The position numbers and the translations under genes were made by a program. 64,000 nt of DNA from Silene latifolia (Eukaryota; Streptophyta; Magnoliopsida; Caryophyllales; Caryophyllaceae). Shown one piece after another: positions 19,619-29,794 of this stretch; the stretch's first letter is position 1; each line of letters starts with the position of its first letter. The DNA lies in the NCBI RefSeq assembly GCF_048544455.1, contig NC_133538.1, positions 38,131,469-38,195,468 on the forward strand, in the 5' to 3' direction. The notes under the pieces are model-generated. The model made no database searches and was not told where the DNA came from. It saw only the letters and a program-made list of their open reading frames with translations.

Positions 19619-20938
19619 GGATCACATGAGTCCACCCTATCTTTTTGAGTCCCGTGAGTCCACTTATGTATCACACACTTTACACAAAAATATCACAATT
19701 TTTTTTTTATGAATAAAAAAAATTATGGATAAAAAAAAGTTTTTTTGTTTTTCTTAAGTCTGAGCTGTGATATTGTTTAGTATAACCTGTGATATTGTAT
19801 CTTAGTCTGTGAGTCAAATAAAAGAGTATCACAAGTTATACAAAACAATATCACACCTTACAATAAACAATATCACTGGTTGTACTAAACAATATCACGG
19901 GTTATACTATATAATATCACACCACTGAACCTAACTCCGCCTGATATTGAACCGACCCGTTTGTTGAACACCCGTTTACCCAGTTTGTTAACAAGGACTC
20001 CAGATGATTTGTTAACAAGTATAAATTCATAAAATAAAGATAGAAATGGACTTTATATATTATTGAGTAAGAATGGATAAATGGCCTCAAAAGTAGTCGT
20101 CGTGTTTTGAGATCACTTGCCCTCATTCTTGTATGATTTGCGGATATGTTAGCAGAGAGGGGATACTGTAAATGAAATTGAAGAACGATCCAACTCTTAA
20201 TACATTATACATGCATAATCAGGTCTTGGTTAGTCTAGTTAACACTTCCTTCTCTTGCTTGTGAAATACTTATAGATGTTAATAATATGACTAAAAGCAG
20301 CATTTTCAGTAAACGGTAATGAATTTTAGTCTAAATTTTTAACATTATTTCACAAAATTTACTCCTTCGGAAACTCTTGGTGAAGATCACTACTTTCTGA
20401 TTTTTGTCTGTGTAGAAGGGAATATGAACTTGTTAACTGAATTTGCTATTGTTAGACTCATGTTACATTCTGGTGTTAGACCCGTCCCATTCCTAACCCC
20501 ACTTCCCTCGCCCTTTATTTTTTCTGGGCAAGCTGATTTGAGTTATGCTTAAATTTGTTGTGTTTTCACGATACTCACTATTTGAGAGCCAGATGTAATG
20601 ACATAACATAATTTGCTGAATTGCAGGAAGGTGTTCAACAAATTGTATTGGGTTTGTATATTATAAGAGGCGATAACATGTATGATTCTCTTCATCCTGA
20701 ACAGCTATTTACTCACCAATTGGTGGCTTCTTAAGTCTAAACTGGGTAAACGGGTGTTCAACAAACGGGTCGGAATATGAACAGTTATTGTGCAAGTAAG
20801 GAATTCTTGCATTCATGTTGCGCGGATAGGCTTATTGTTTGGTTTAAAAATTAACAAGTGATATTCTTGTGTATAGCGTGTGATATATAAAGTGGACTCA
20901 TGAGACTCAAAAATATAGGTGGACTCACCGGATCTTGC

Positions 20939-20941
<3 letters not shown>
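19616..20941. mobile_element. Long-inverted-repeat element bounded by (TA)n, non-coding
   Basis: The first ~75 bp and last ~75 bp are imperfect inverted repeats: GTGAGTCCAC..., TTTTTGAGTC and ATCACAC blocks recur in the same order on opposite strands. Inside, a perfect 34-bp inverted repeat occurs at 19953-19986 and 20739-20772. No transposase. Flanked on both sides by (TA)n. It could be a Mutator-type or other MITE-like derivative; the class is not resolved. Confidence 0.6.

Positions 20942-21008
<67 letters not shown>
20942..21008. repeat. (TA)n microsatellite
   Basis: Pure TA tract separating the preceding element from the Mutator-like element. Confidence 0.95.
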
Positions 21009-21011
<3 letters not shown>

Positions 21012-21167
21012 CAAATGAGTTAGGGCACTTTTCGTGAGTTACCTCTCTAAATCTGGATCATTCATCTAACATAAGATATGTGGCTAAGATTTAATTTTAC
21101 ATTTCATATATAAACCAAATTTTTGACAGTTGAACTTCTTTTTTTCCCAATTTTCTCGTCAGTTTCT

Positions 21168-21169
21168 AC

Positions 21170-21258
<89 letters not shown>

Positions 21259-21272
21259 ATCTCTCTCTCTGT
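21168..21272. repeat. (CT)n-(TA)n-(TC)n compound microsatellite
   Basis: CT repeats, a TA tract and a second TC-rich tract in the leader of the Mutator-like element. Two small frames through it are artefacts. Confidence 0.95.
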
Positions 21273-21689
21273 CTCTCTCATATTTTGCCTCTCAAAATTC
21301 AACTGCGTTCTCCATTTTCGTTCGTTGTTCTTCATCTTCGCTGTTGTCAGTTATTGTGCTCAATTTGTTCGTCCTTCTACTTCATTATCGTCGTTTTCTC
21401 TCATAAATCATTGTTCTCAATTCGTTCGTGCTTCTCAACAGGTAATCAATGAACTGAACTAAATTTTTCCGCTGATTTTGCATTTGTCCTCTTCTTGTTC
21501 TCTACTTGATTTTCTTGTGTTTTTTGTGTTTATTCTTCATTTTGTTTAGTATATAGTTTAATTTGTTGTGTTTTTGTTGTTAAATTAAATTTTTTCATTG
21601 TTTTCGCATAATTTAGGGTTTCGTAATTCATTTTTTCATTTTTGTATCTTTTGTTGAGGTTTTTCTTTTTGTCGTGAATTCCTGTACAT

Positions 21690-22120
21690 TCTAATGAACA
21701 TAATGTGTGTGTGTGTGTGTGTGTGTTTGGAATTATTTTTGTTATTGTAATATATTGATGTTGTTATTGTAATGTATTTGTGGTAGTTATTGTAATTTAG
21801 AAAATCAGTTATTGTAATGAGTATTATTTTAGTTATTGATCTTTGGTTAGTGTTTTAAAGTCAGCTTTTAGTCAAGTCCAGTTATTTTAATATGAAAAGT
21901 TTGTTATTGTAATATATTGATGTTGTTATTGTAATATAGTGATATTTATTATTGTAATGTATTGGGATAGTTATTGTAATATAGTAATTTAGTTATTCTA
22001 TACGTAGTATTATTTAGTTAACATTTTAGTCAAGTCCAGTTATTGTATTACTGTATCCTGATTATTGTATTATTAAAACTCAGTTATTGTATTAGTTGTT
22101 ATCATATTTTTTGTGTTTAT
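21690..22120. repeat. TTATTGTA motif cluster in the 5' leader of the Ulp1 gene
   Basis: About eleven copies of GTTATTGTA or ATTATTGTA on the plus strand in 400 bp, plus variants ending TTTTA, TTGAT or TTCTA; a GT microsatellite starts the block near 21,705. The same motif fills the introns and spacers of this element. Confidence 0.85.
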
Positions 22121-23807
22121 TCTGATAATTTTGTATTCTGTTGCTCAGTGATAAAAACAAATGGGTCCTAAACGTAATAGGGAGCCTGAAGATGGTAATA
22201 AAGCTGATTTGAAACGCTCAAAAGTAAATTTTCCAAAAAAGAAGCTTAGTAAAGTTCCTGGAACTCCAAGATTGAATATGTGAGTATATGTGTCCTGCCC
22301 CCTGTTATGAGTTTCTGTTTATTTCTCCTTTGTTTTGATGTGTCACTCTTTTTATATTTTGCTTGATTTTCCATTTCATCTTTCAGCAAACATTAAAGTG
22401 GGTACGTCCTAATGGTTTGGTTAATCTGGTAAAACAACTTGGTCCAAATCAGCGAAAGGCTGTCATTGAGATCGGATTTGGTGGTTTGCTTGATTTTAAA
22501 GTGAACAGTTTGCCATTGGGTGTTATACCATTGTTTATAAAACACTTTAATGCAACTGCTCATATTTTTCAAGCAAGAGATGTCAAATTTTTTTCTGTCA
22601 AAAGATGATGTGTATGATGTTTTTGGATTGCCAAATGGTGGTGATAAAGTTGAGGTTGTTTACACTGGACATAGTTTATTGTCTTCACAAGAAACGTTGA
22701 AAGCTGAGTTCCGGAAGAAGTTTAATGTAGAAGGGACAAATTATGTTACTATCCCTGCTGTTTATAATGCAATTACTGATATGGGGGATGGTGGGGGAGA
22801 TGAATTTCGGAGGCTGTTTGTGCTTTATGCTATGTCCATTGTCCTTGTTCCCCCTTTAAATTATGGAATTGACTTTTCAATTCTTAAAGCGGTGCAAGAT
22901 GTTTCACGTATCCACCATTTGGATTGGTGTGGGTATGTGTTTGATAAATTAGTCGAAGGTGTTGAGCGGTGTAGAACTGGGTCGTCTACTTTGCGTGGTT
23001 GTATACTTGTTGTTATGGTGGAATACTTCCATCGTATGCGTTTTAAGGAACATACAATGTCTTCCGAGACTCCTCTTATCAAGCACTGGGATGAGAAGTC
23101 TTATTAGTAGAGGTACTTTAGAGCTCAATTCTGGTTCGTTAGGGAATGGGGAATATGTCAATGGTGTCTATCCTGTCTGCAAACGCTTAAGAGAAGCAAA
23201 AGCTGCTGAGGTATGTGCAGTCGTTGTTGATAAACTTGAACCTGGGAAAAAGTATCTGGAACTGCCTGACTGTTTTGATACTAATGATGTTATTCGAGCA
23301 AAGGCTGCTGATGTAAGTTCCAATCATTCTTCCCATCATTTTTGTAGTTATTGTAAAGGTATAGTGTAGTTATTTTAAAGCTTTGTAGCAGTTATTTTTT
23401 TCAATTATTGTAAAAACTTAGTATAATTATTGTAAGGACTTAGTATAATTATTCTTTCATTCTTTTTGTTTTTCTTAGGTTTTCCAAGCACATCTTTTGA
23501 TGATGAAGAGGGATGTTGAGATATTTCTCCATTTGTACACGCAACGGAAGGAAGCGATGGGAAAGGAGTGTGGTTCTTCAACAGTGTTGAAGATTCTTCT
23601 ACAGCCACTTCAGTTTCTTTGACTCCTGCTTTCATTAGTAACGATGATTCTTTGTTCATTAAATATTTTAATTTTATTTGTGAAAAAGCTGAGGAAATGA
23701 AACAGGCGGGAAGTAAACTGCCGTTGTATGAAAGTTTTTGAAAGGAGCATGAAAAGGGGAAAGATGAAAGGAATGGGGGTTTAGCGTTTGATCCAGAAAA
23801 ATATAAG

Positions 23808-26045
23808 GTGGTTTATTCTCGGGAGAAAGGTAAAAATAAGATCCCTGATGTAGCGGTTGAGAAACCGAATGAGGAAGTGCCAACTAATGACGACATTGAT
23901 AATATTGATGTTGAGAATGAAGCTGTGCACTTGAGTAGTGTGGATGACGTTGTTAACAAAGTTGTCAACGAGGCTTTTGTTGGGGCTAGAATGCAAGATA
24001 GTTCTGTTATAAATGCTTACCTGCTACATTCAGACGTTATGCCTGAGCATACGTTTTTTGGGAATTGTGGTATAGGGTGTGATTTAGATTGTGAATCACC
24101 CGATCCTGATGCAGTTGTAGTGTCTGTTTTTTTTTGTGAGTACAAGGAGCTTTTTGCTCCTATTTTAATGCAGAGGAAGACTGTACTTGATTACTGTTTT
24201 CTGCACGATTATGACCTACGCATTGGGTAAGCATTATATGTTTTTCGTTTCCTCTCTTTTTTTTTTTTGCTATTATATCTATTTTTTAAAAGCTTTTATT
24301 GTTGTTTGTGTTTTTGTTTTTACTATATAATTTGTTTCAATGTGGCAGGGAGGATTTGGTTGTGTTTTCATTTCACAACATGTTAACTCGAGATGACATT
24401 ATTTCACTGTCTGCTAAGACTATGATCACATCGAACGTGATTGATTGCTGGTCATTTTTACTTAATGACATGCTGGTCAAGGCTGGGAAAGGGTTATCCC
24501 CCACAAGAAGTTTTTTTTGTACAAGTCATTCGGTATGTGAATTTTTTTTATATATTTCTGTATCAGTAAATTTACAATGTTTATGACAGTTATTCTATTG
24601 TAGTTACTTGATTATTGTAAAGCATGTTAGCTGTTATTTTATTCAGTTAAACAAGTTTTCCTATTCTTCAGTTTTTGTTATTTTATTTTTATTATTTCAA
24701 TATATTAGTGTGGTTATTGTATTATAATGAAGCTGTTATTGTGTTTTTATTTTTGTGATTTATTATTTTAAATTTTATAGAGGTTATTGTATTGTATAAT
24801 GATAGTTATTGTAAAGCAGAATAGTAATTATTGTATTCAGTTAACCATGTTTTTTCAATTGTAATACTTTATTTTCTCTTATAGTGTGGTAATATTTTTC
24901 ATAGGCTTCTTTGTTTAACCTCATCAAAGCTGCTGATGATGAGAAAGATTTATACATAAAGGAAATTTGTAATGCTTGGGACACTGTCATTGAGAACAGC
25001 CAAGGTTCTCTTGACATTGGTGCCGATTTGGTAATTTTTCCAATCCTTTCTCTTCTTTCTTTCTTTTGTTGATTATTTTATCGTTGAGAACAGCAAAGGT
25101 TTATGTATGCCTGTTTTATCATGCCAGGTTTTTATCCCTGCTCATTTTGGAGATCATTTTTTCTGTGTTGTTGTTAATTTTGTGGGGAAGACTGTGGACT
25201 ATCTTGACAATCGTGTATAAGATGATTTTGAAGATAGTATCTGGGTGTTGGCTACCAACTCTATTGTATGTACCTTATTATAAGTTTTTGTTTTCATCTA
25301 CTTCTTTTAGTTATGTTTTTTGTTCTTGAGTGATGAATTTTGATTTAAAAATGTAACCAGGTTGAAATATTTGGTAATTTTCTTGTCGAGAAAGGTTTTG
25401 AAAGAGGCAGCGAGGTCTGCAATTTCAAATTTGTAAATGTGGCTTTTGGGTGGAAATCGAAAGGGTCCCAGAATTTGGATTGTGGTGTTTTTGTCATGAT
25501 TCATATGATGTTTTATGTTGGGAAGTTGTTCAAATCAGAGTTGCATAACCCATTGAAAAGGATCATATATAGAGCTGAGATAGCTGCCATCTTGGTTTTA
25601 GCCGATGTCAACAAAATTAGGAAACAGTTGTTGGATTTGGTTGATGATTTTACAAAGGCAAAGGCACCTTTGCTTCCTGTTTTGCTTGAGAAGCGTAAGC
25701 TAGCTGAGTTGGAAGCGACAAGGGCTGAAGCAGATGCTTTGGAAGCTGCCAGGGTTATGGCAGAGGAACCGGATGATGGTGTGGGTACTCCGGGGCCTGG
25801 GAAAAAGAGTATGCCTGATACACCTATAAGCGCTGGGATGATTAGATCAGGCCGAGGTAGTAGACCGAACTCTGATGGTCTTAACTGCTCAATAAACTGT
25901 GGCAAGGCAGATACAAATCTTGTTGTTGTTTCAAAAGTTATGAGGGCTAACAGCAGATATACACGTGCTATGCCAAGCAAGAAGAAACAAGTTGTTGATT
26001 ATTGTTTCTTGGATGATTACAATCTTGTAAATGAGTATATTCTTT
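23808..26045 (+). pseudogene. First Ulp1 module, catalytic residues present
   Basis: Exons at 23808-24223, 24350-24528, 24906-25031, 25126-25265 and about 25360-26040, separated by AT-rich introns. The catalytic residues of family C48 are visible: His in PAHFGDHFFCVVVNF (codon 25155-25157), Asp in TVDYLDN (25206-25208), Gln and Cys in SQNLDCGVF (Cys codon 25481-25483). A linker rich in Ala/Glu and Lys leads to the second module. A TAA at 25216 lies just after the Asp motif unless it is spliced out. Confidence 0.75.
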
Positions 26046-26146
26046 TTCTTCCAAACTCAATGAGAAACAAGTTTGTGTGATTATTCTAATATTGTATTGC
26101 AGTTATTGTATTCTACAAGTTCAATTATTCTATCTTTTTTACAAAT

Positions 26147-26255
26147 TACAATAACTGAGTTTTCATAATACAATAACTATGTTAATGTAATACAATAATC
26201 GATTATTGTATTACATTAACATAGTTATTGTATTATGAAAAACTCAGTTATTGTA
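26147..26255. repeat. Near-perfect zero-loop palindrome made of the TTATTGTA motif
   Basis: Arms of 54 and 55 bases meet at 26200/26201. The inner 40 bases are perfectly self-complementary, followed by one extra A and 14 further paired bases. It lies in an intron of the Ulp1 gene and is the place where the motif appears in both orientations. Confidence 0.95.
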
Positions 26256-27465
26256 GCTAGTAGTTATTTTTTTAATATTGTTTTAAAATATTACTAAGCT
26301 TTTTTTTACTCCTTTGCAGTGAACTTTTGTTTTCTGCGGGCAATGCTGTAACACCCTCATACTCTAAGTGCCTTACCAGGACCACTCAGGTATAAGGATA
26401 CTACCATCTCGGTTACCCGAGGCATGATAATCATAAGACAATAACGAAACAACTTTAAATAGTATAACTTTATTGAAAGGTTACAACTGAAACCAAATAC
26501 CAAAATACGATACAAGTACTCAAAACCAACTGTCTACTGAGTTAACTGAAATGTTTATAAAACTAGTAAAGCTACAGCGGAAGACTTCTATCGTCAGACA
26601 GTGGCACATCCCAGCTATCCCAAGAACTCAACTCAAACCTACTCAATTACTGCTCACCATCCCCGAATGGATCACCGCAGGTTTTACAAAACTACAGCCG
26701 AGGTCAGTACTAATCACACAACTTATATATATCAGCAATACGATAAACAAACAGCTCACACTGTCACACACACAATCACACCAGTCCCATCAATCTCAAT
26801 CACGGACTGTCCACTGGACCAGCCTTGCCAGTGGGGGACCGCAGCCGTACCCACCAAATCCCCGCTCCTCATATTGAGCGATAACCCTGTCCATTAATGT
26901 GCACATCCCCTTCCGTGGCGGGTTCCACGAAGGGCGAAACTAGGGCGTGAAGCCACTCCCGCAAGTGACCCCACTCAGCCGAGGACACGCCTCGAGAACC
27001 AGAGACAAACAATCACAATCAACAAACCGTCACAATACAATTACTATATTATTCAATCAACCACAACACATCAACAATCATCCCATTATGGGACTAATAC
27101 TGAGTAGGAAATCCTACCGGGAATGCAACACAAACATCAGACGATCTAGCAGCTGTCTCAAAACCTTTCCTCTACGAACCCTTCTCCTATACACATAATC
27201 ATATCATCACTACCACATCAACAAAACATAGAAAACCCCCAATCCCAAAATTAGGGTTTAACCAAATCTAACGAAACAGTATGAAAATTATATGTAAAGC
27301 TTACCCTCGACACAAGGATCACAACGGTGTAAAGAACGATGAAATCCGACACCTCTAGCTCCGGGATTTGCTAATGATGCGATGACAGACAAACTACATA
27401 ACTCCTTTTCTCCTCACTTAGGTTTTAGAAAAGATAAAAGAAACTAAGAAAAGTGACGGACAACC

Positions 27466-27472
27466 TTTTATA
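27466..27472 (-). promoter_or_regulatory. TATA box of the solo LTR
   Basis: Minus strand reads AAGTATAAAAGGTTG. It lies just downstream (minus-strand sense) of the palindrome array. Confidence 0.65.
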
Positions 27473-27522
27473 CTTATCTCGCATCTTTTAACAAAACCCG
27501 ACAAAACATCCCCCGTAAACCG

Positions 27523-27655
27523 GCTACTCGATCGAGTAGCTGAGGTACTCGATCGAGTGCCCCCTTACTCGATCGAGTATCAAGGTTACTCGATCGAGTA
27601 CCCAACAGGTCAGAAACTATTTTTAAAATGCAACACACCCTTACTCGACAGAGTA
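27523..27655. promoter_or_regulatory. Array of TACTCGATCGAGTA palindromes
   Basis: Four 14-bp palindromes start at 27525, 27546, 27566 and 27587, one of them with a single end mismatch and the first extended to 18 bp (GCTACTCGATCGAGTAGC). A fifth imperfect copy starts at 27642. The ~21-bp spacing is two DNA turns. Position upstream of the TATA box suggests an enhancer-type binding array; the binding protein is unknown. Confidence 0.7.
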
Positions 27656-28751
27656 CCCAGAGACTCATAAAACCGTAGTATTACAAATGCTATCTTGGAT
27701 AGGTCTAATATTGTTTCTACAAAGTTCGAAAATTACACTGAGTTGTGCATAATAGCTACCTGGTCAGTTCTCTTGAATTTCATGGAGGTTAAAGAGAAAG
27801 AAGCGCCAGTGATGATGTTCCTTGGGACACAACATATGGTATGATCTGTTTTTCATTGTGCAGTTACTGTAGAATGTTTAATCATTTATCTTCAATTTTC
27901 TTCACACTTTTATGGTATTTATAGGGAATCTTTGAAGACATGCTAGAATAAGGAGGGGATAGTGATGTTATAACTGACAGCCAGAAAGACAAGGTTGTGC
28001 GGTTTTGGTCCTATTTTATAGGTGAAAATGTTGTAAACTCTGAGATCGATGTGGACCTTGTCTTCATCCCATTGTCTTTAGAGAAGTACTACTTTTGTGT
28101 TTGTGTGAACTTTATGAACAAGACGGTTGATGTGCTGGGCCATACGTCGCATAAAGATTGAGAAAAATCCGATTTTTACAGACTTGCAAAGATTGCAGTA
28201 CGTTTTTCTAACTCCTGATCATATACAAATTCTATTTTCAGTCAGAATTATTGTATTGCCGTAACAAAGTTATTGTATTGTTTTAAACCTGTTATTGTAT
28301 ACTCATGCTTTCTAATTCTTTTTTTTGTTTGTACATGCTGTAGGTTGATTGTTTTTCTGACTTTTTGGATACAAGGAAAACAGCAAAAGAAGGAGTTCTC
28401 ATTAACACATTTACATTCATGAATGTTGATTTTGAATGGAAAGCGAATGTCAAGTCTGATAAGGAATCGGGATTTTTCACCATGTTTCACATGCTCACAT
28501 ATGAAGGGAAGCACAAGAAGGGATTGTATTCGGTTAAGAAGAGAGTTGAGAGGATTCCTATATGGCTTGAGATGGTGGCTATTTTGTTGATGTCAGATGC
28601 CAACGAGTCAAGAGCGTCTCTTTTGGAACAAGTGGAAATTTTGAGGGGGAGTATATTGGAAGTAGAGAAAGATCTTTTAAAAGATCGAAGAACGGTGACG
28701 AAAAGGGTTAAAACAGCAGCCGTTAAAGGTTCTTCTCGGCGAAAAACATAA

Positions 28752-29794
28752 AAGAACAATTGATTGATTCTAGATGGATTTAGAGAACAATTCTAGATGG
28801 ATTTGTCGGATAATCTAATGTTTAGATAGCTGTTATTGATCGATTGAACAATTTTTTTCAGATAGTGTTTTTGTAATGCCTATAAGCTGTTACTGTAATA
28901 ATTCCAGACAGTTATTCAAATGATCAAATGCAATTATTTTAAAGCTCTCATGTAGCTGATTATTGTAAAGCTTTTGCCCAATTATTTCAAAGCATATCTC
29001 TGATTATTTTAAAGCTCTCATGTGGCTGATTATTGTAAAGGTCTTCCCCAATTATTTTAAAGCATATCTTTGATTATTGTAACAAATTGGCAAGTGTAAA
29101 ACATTATCAATTACTGTAAAGCATTATCAATTACTATAAAGCATTATCAAATTAATATATTTATGGAAAAAAATTAGAACAATTGCAAATAGATTCATCA
29201 TCAATTACTGTAAAGCATAGATTAAAACTTTCACATAAAATATAGTAGTATGTTTGTTTACAAGAATCATGTAAACAAACATACTATATTTTATGTAATT
29301 TTGGTACTATATTTTTATGGAATTTTGGTACGTCAATTATTGTAAATTATAGTTTTTATAAATTGTGGTTATTGTAAAGCATAACCCTGATTATTGTAAA
29401 GCTTTCACATGATTATTGTAATAGTGCAAATTAAATGAACAAAATCAGAACAATTGCAAATAAATTCAACATCAATTATTGTAAAGCATAACTGTAATTA
29501 TTGTAAAGTTTTCACATGATTATTGTAATAGCGCAAGGTATTATTAAATGAACAAAATCAGAACAATTGCAAAAAAATTCAACATCAATTAATGTAAAAA
29601 ATAACTTTGATTATTGTAAAAGTCTAACACAATTATTGTAAAGTATACCCCTGATTATTTGTAAAAAGTCTAACACAATTATTTGCAATCATGCGGTTAT
29701 TGTAAAGCATAATATGGATTATTTTAAAGCGTAATCTTGATTATTTTAAAGCGTAATGCATTTTTCATTCTTCTTCTTCATCTTCATCCTCCAT
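28752..29794. repeat. Intergenic spacer packed with TTATTGTAAAGC-type motifs
   Basis: About 1 kb between the 3' ends of the two convergent genes. GATTATTGTAAAGC, AATTATTTTAAAGC and related 14-mers recur some twenty times, with larger duplicated blocks (ATGAACAAAATCAGAACAAT at 29,434 and 29,549). No gene. Confidence 0.85.
29233..29296. repeat. Inverted repeat with 27-30 bp arms
   Basis: TATGTTTGTTTACA and its complement TGTAAACAAACATA, extended by ACATAAAATATAGT on each outer side, around a seven-base loop. The left arm has a three-base GTA duplication. It lies in the spacer between the convergent genes. Confidence 0.9.

Larger units (their letters stand above)
26347..27685 (-). mobile_element. 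Solo LTR inserted in the Ulp1 gene
   Basis: 1,339 bp from TGTAACACCC to GTAGTATTACA with identical five-base duplications AATGC at 26342-26346 and 27686-27690, so a single LTR left by recombination. A TATA box and upstream palindromes place transcription on the minus strand. No internal retrotransposon sequence remains. The short frames inside are not genes. Confidence 0.88.
22161..28751 (+). pseudogene. Ulp1 (C48) protease-like gene of the Mutator-like element
   Basis: A multi-exon gene. A possible first exon begins at ATG 22161 with a basic N-terminus (MGPKRNREPEDGNK) and a GTGAGT donor at 22280, though its phase does not join cleanly to the next exon. 22387-23310 encodes the plant mobile-element N-terminal region (IEIGFGGLLDFKV, then LSKDDVYDVFGLPNGG). 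Two Ulp1 modules follow. The reading frame shifts at a T7 tract (22588-22594) and near 23,095, and stops occur at 25,216, 27,949 and 28,159; a solo LTR interrupts it. Ulp1 enzymes cut SUMO from proteins; transposon-borne versions are known, with unclear roles. The gene as it stands cannot make the full protein. Confidence 0.75.
25966..28751 (+). pseudogene. Second Ulp1 module, catalytic residues lost; split by solo LTR
   Basis: Repeats the layout of the first module: KKQVVDYCFLDDYNLV mirrors RKTVLDYCFLHDYDLR, then the pieces around 27,686-27,838, 27,925-28,198 and 28,344-28,751. VFIPLSLEKYYFCVCVNF aligns to the catalytic-His strand with Tyr in place of His, KTVDVLGH has Gly in place of Asp, and KESGFFTMFHML has Ser (28467-28469) in place of Cys. 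The distal helices (MVAILLMSDANESRASLLEQ) match those of module one (IAAILVLADVNKIRKQLLDL). Stops at 27,949 and 28,159 show later decay. Confidence 0.7.

Noticed and set aside
27520..27660. Possible CRISPR-like repeat-spacer array
   Set aside because: Regular 14-bp palindromes with 6-7 bp spacers in a plant LTR; spacers are too short, and the host is not a prokaryote.
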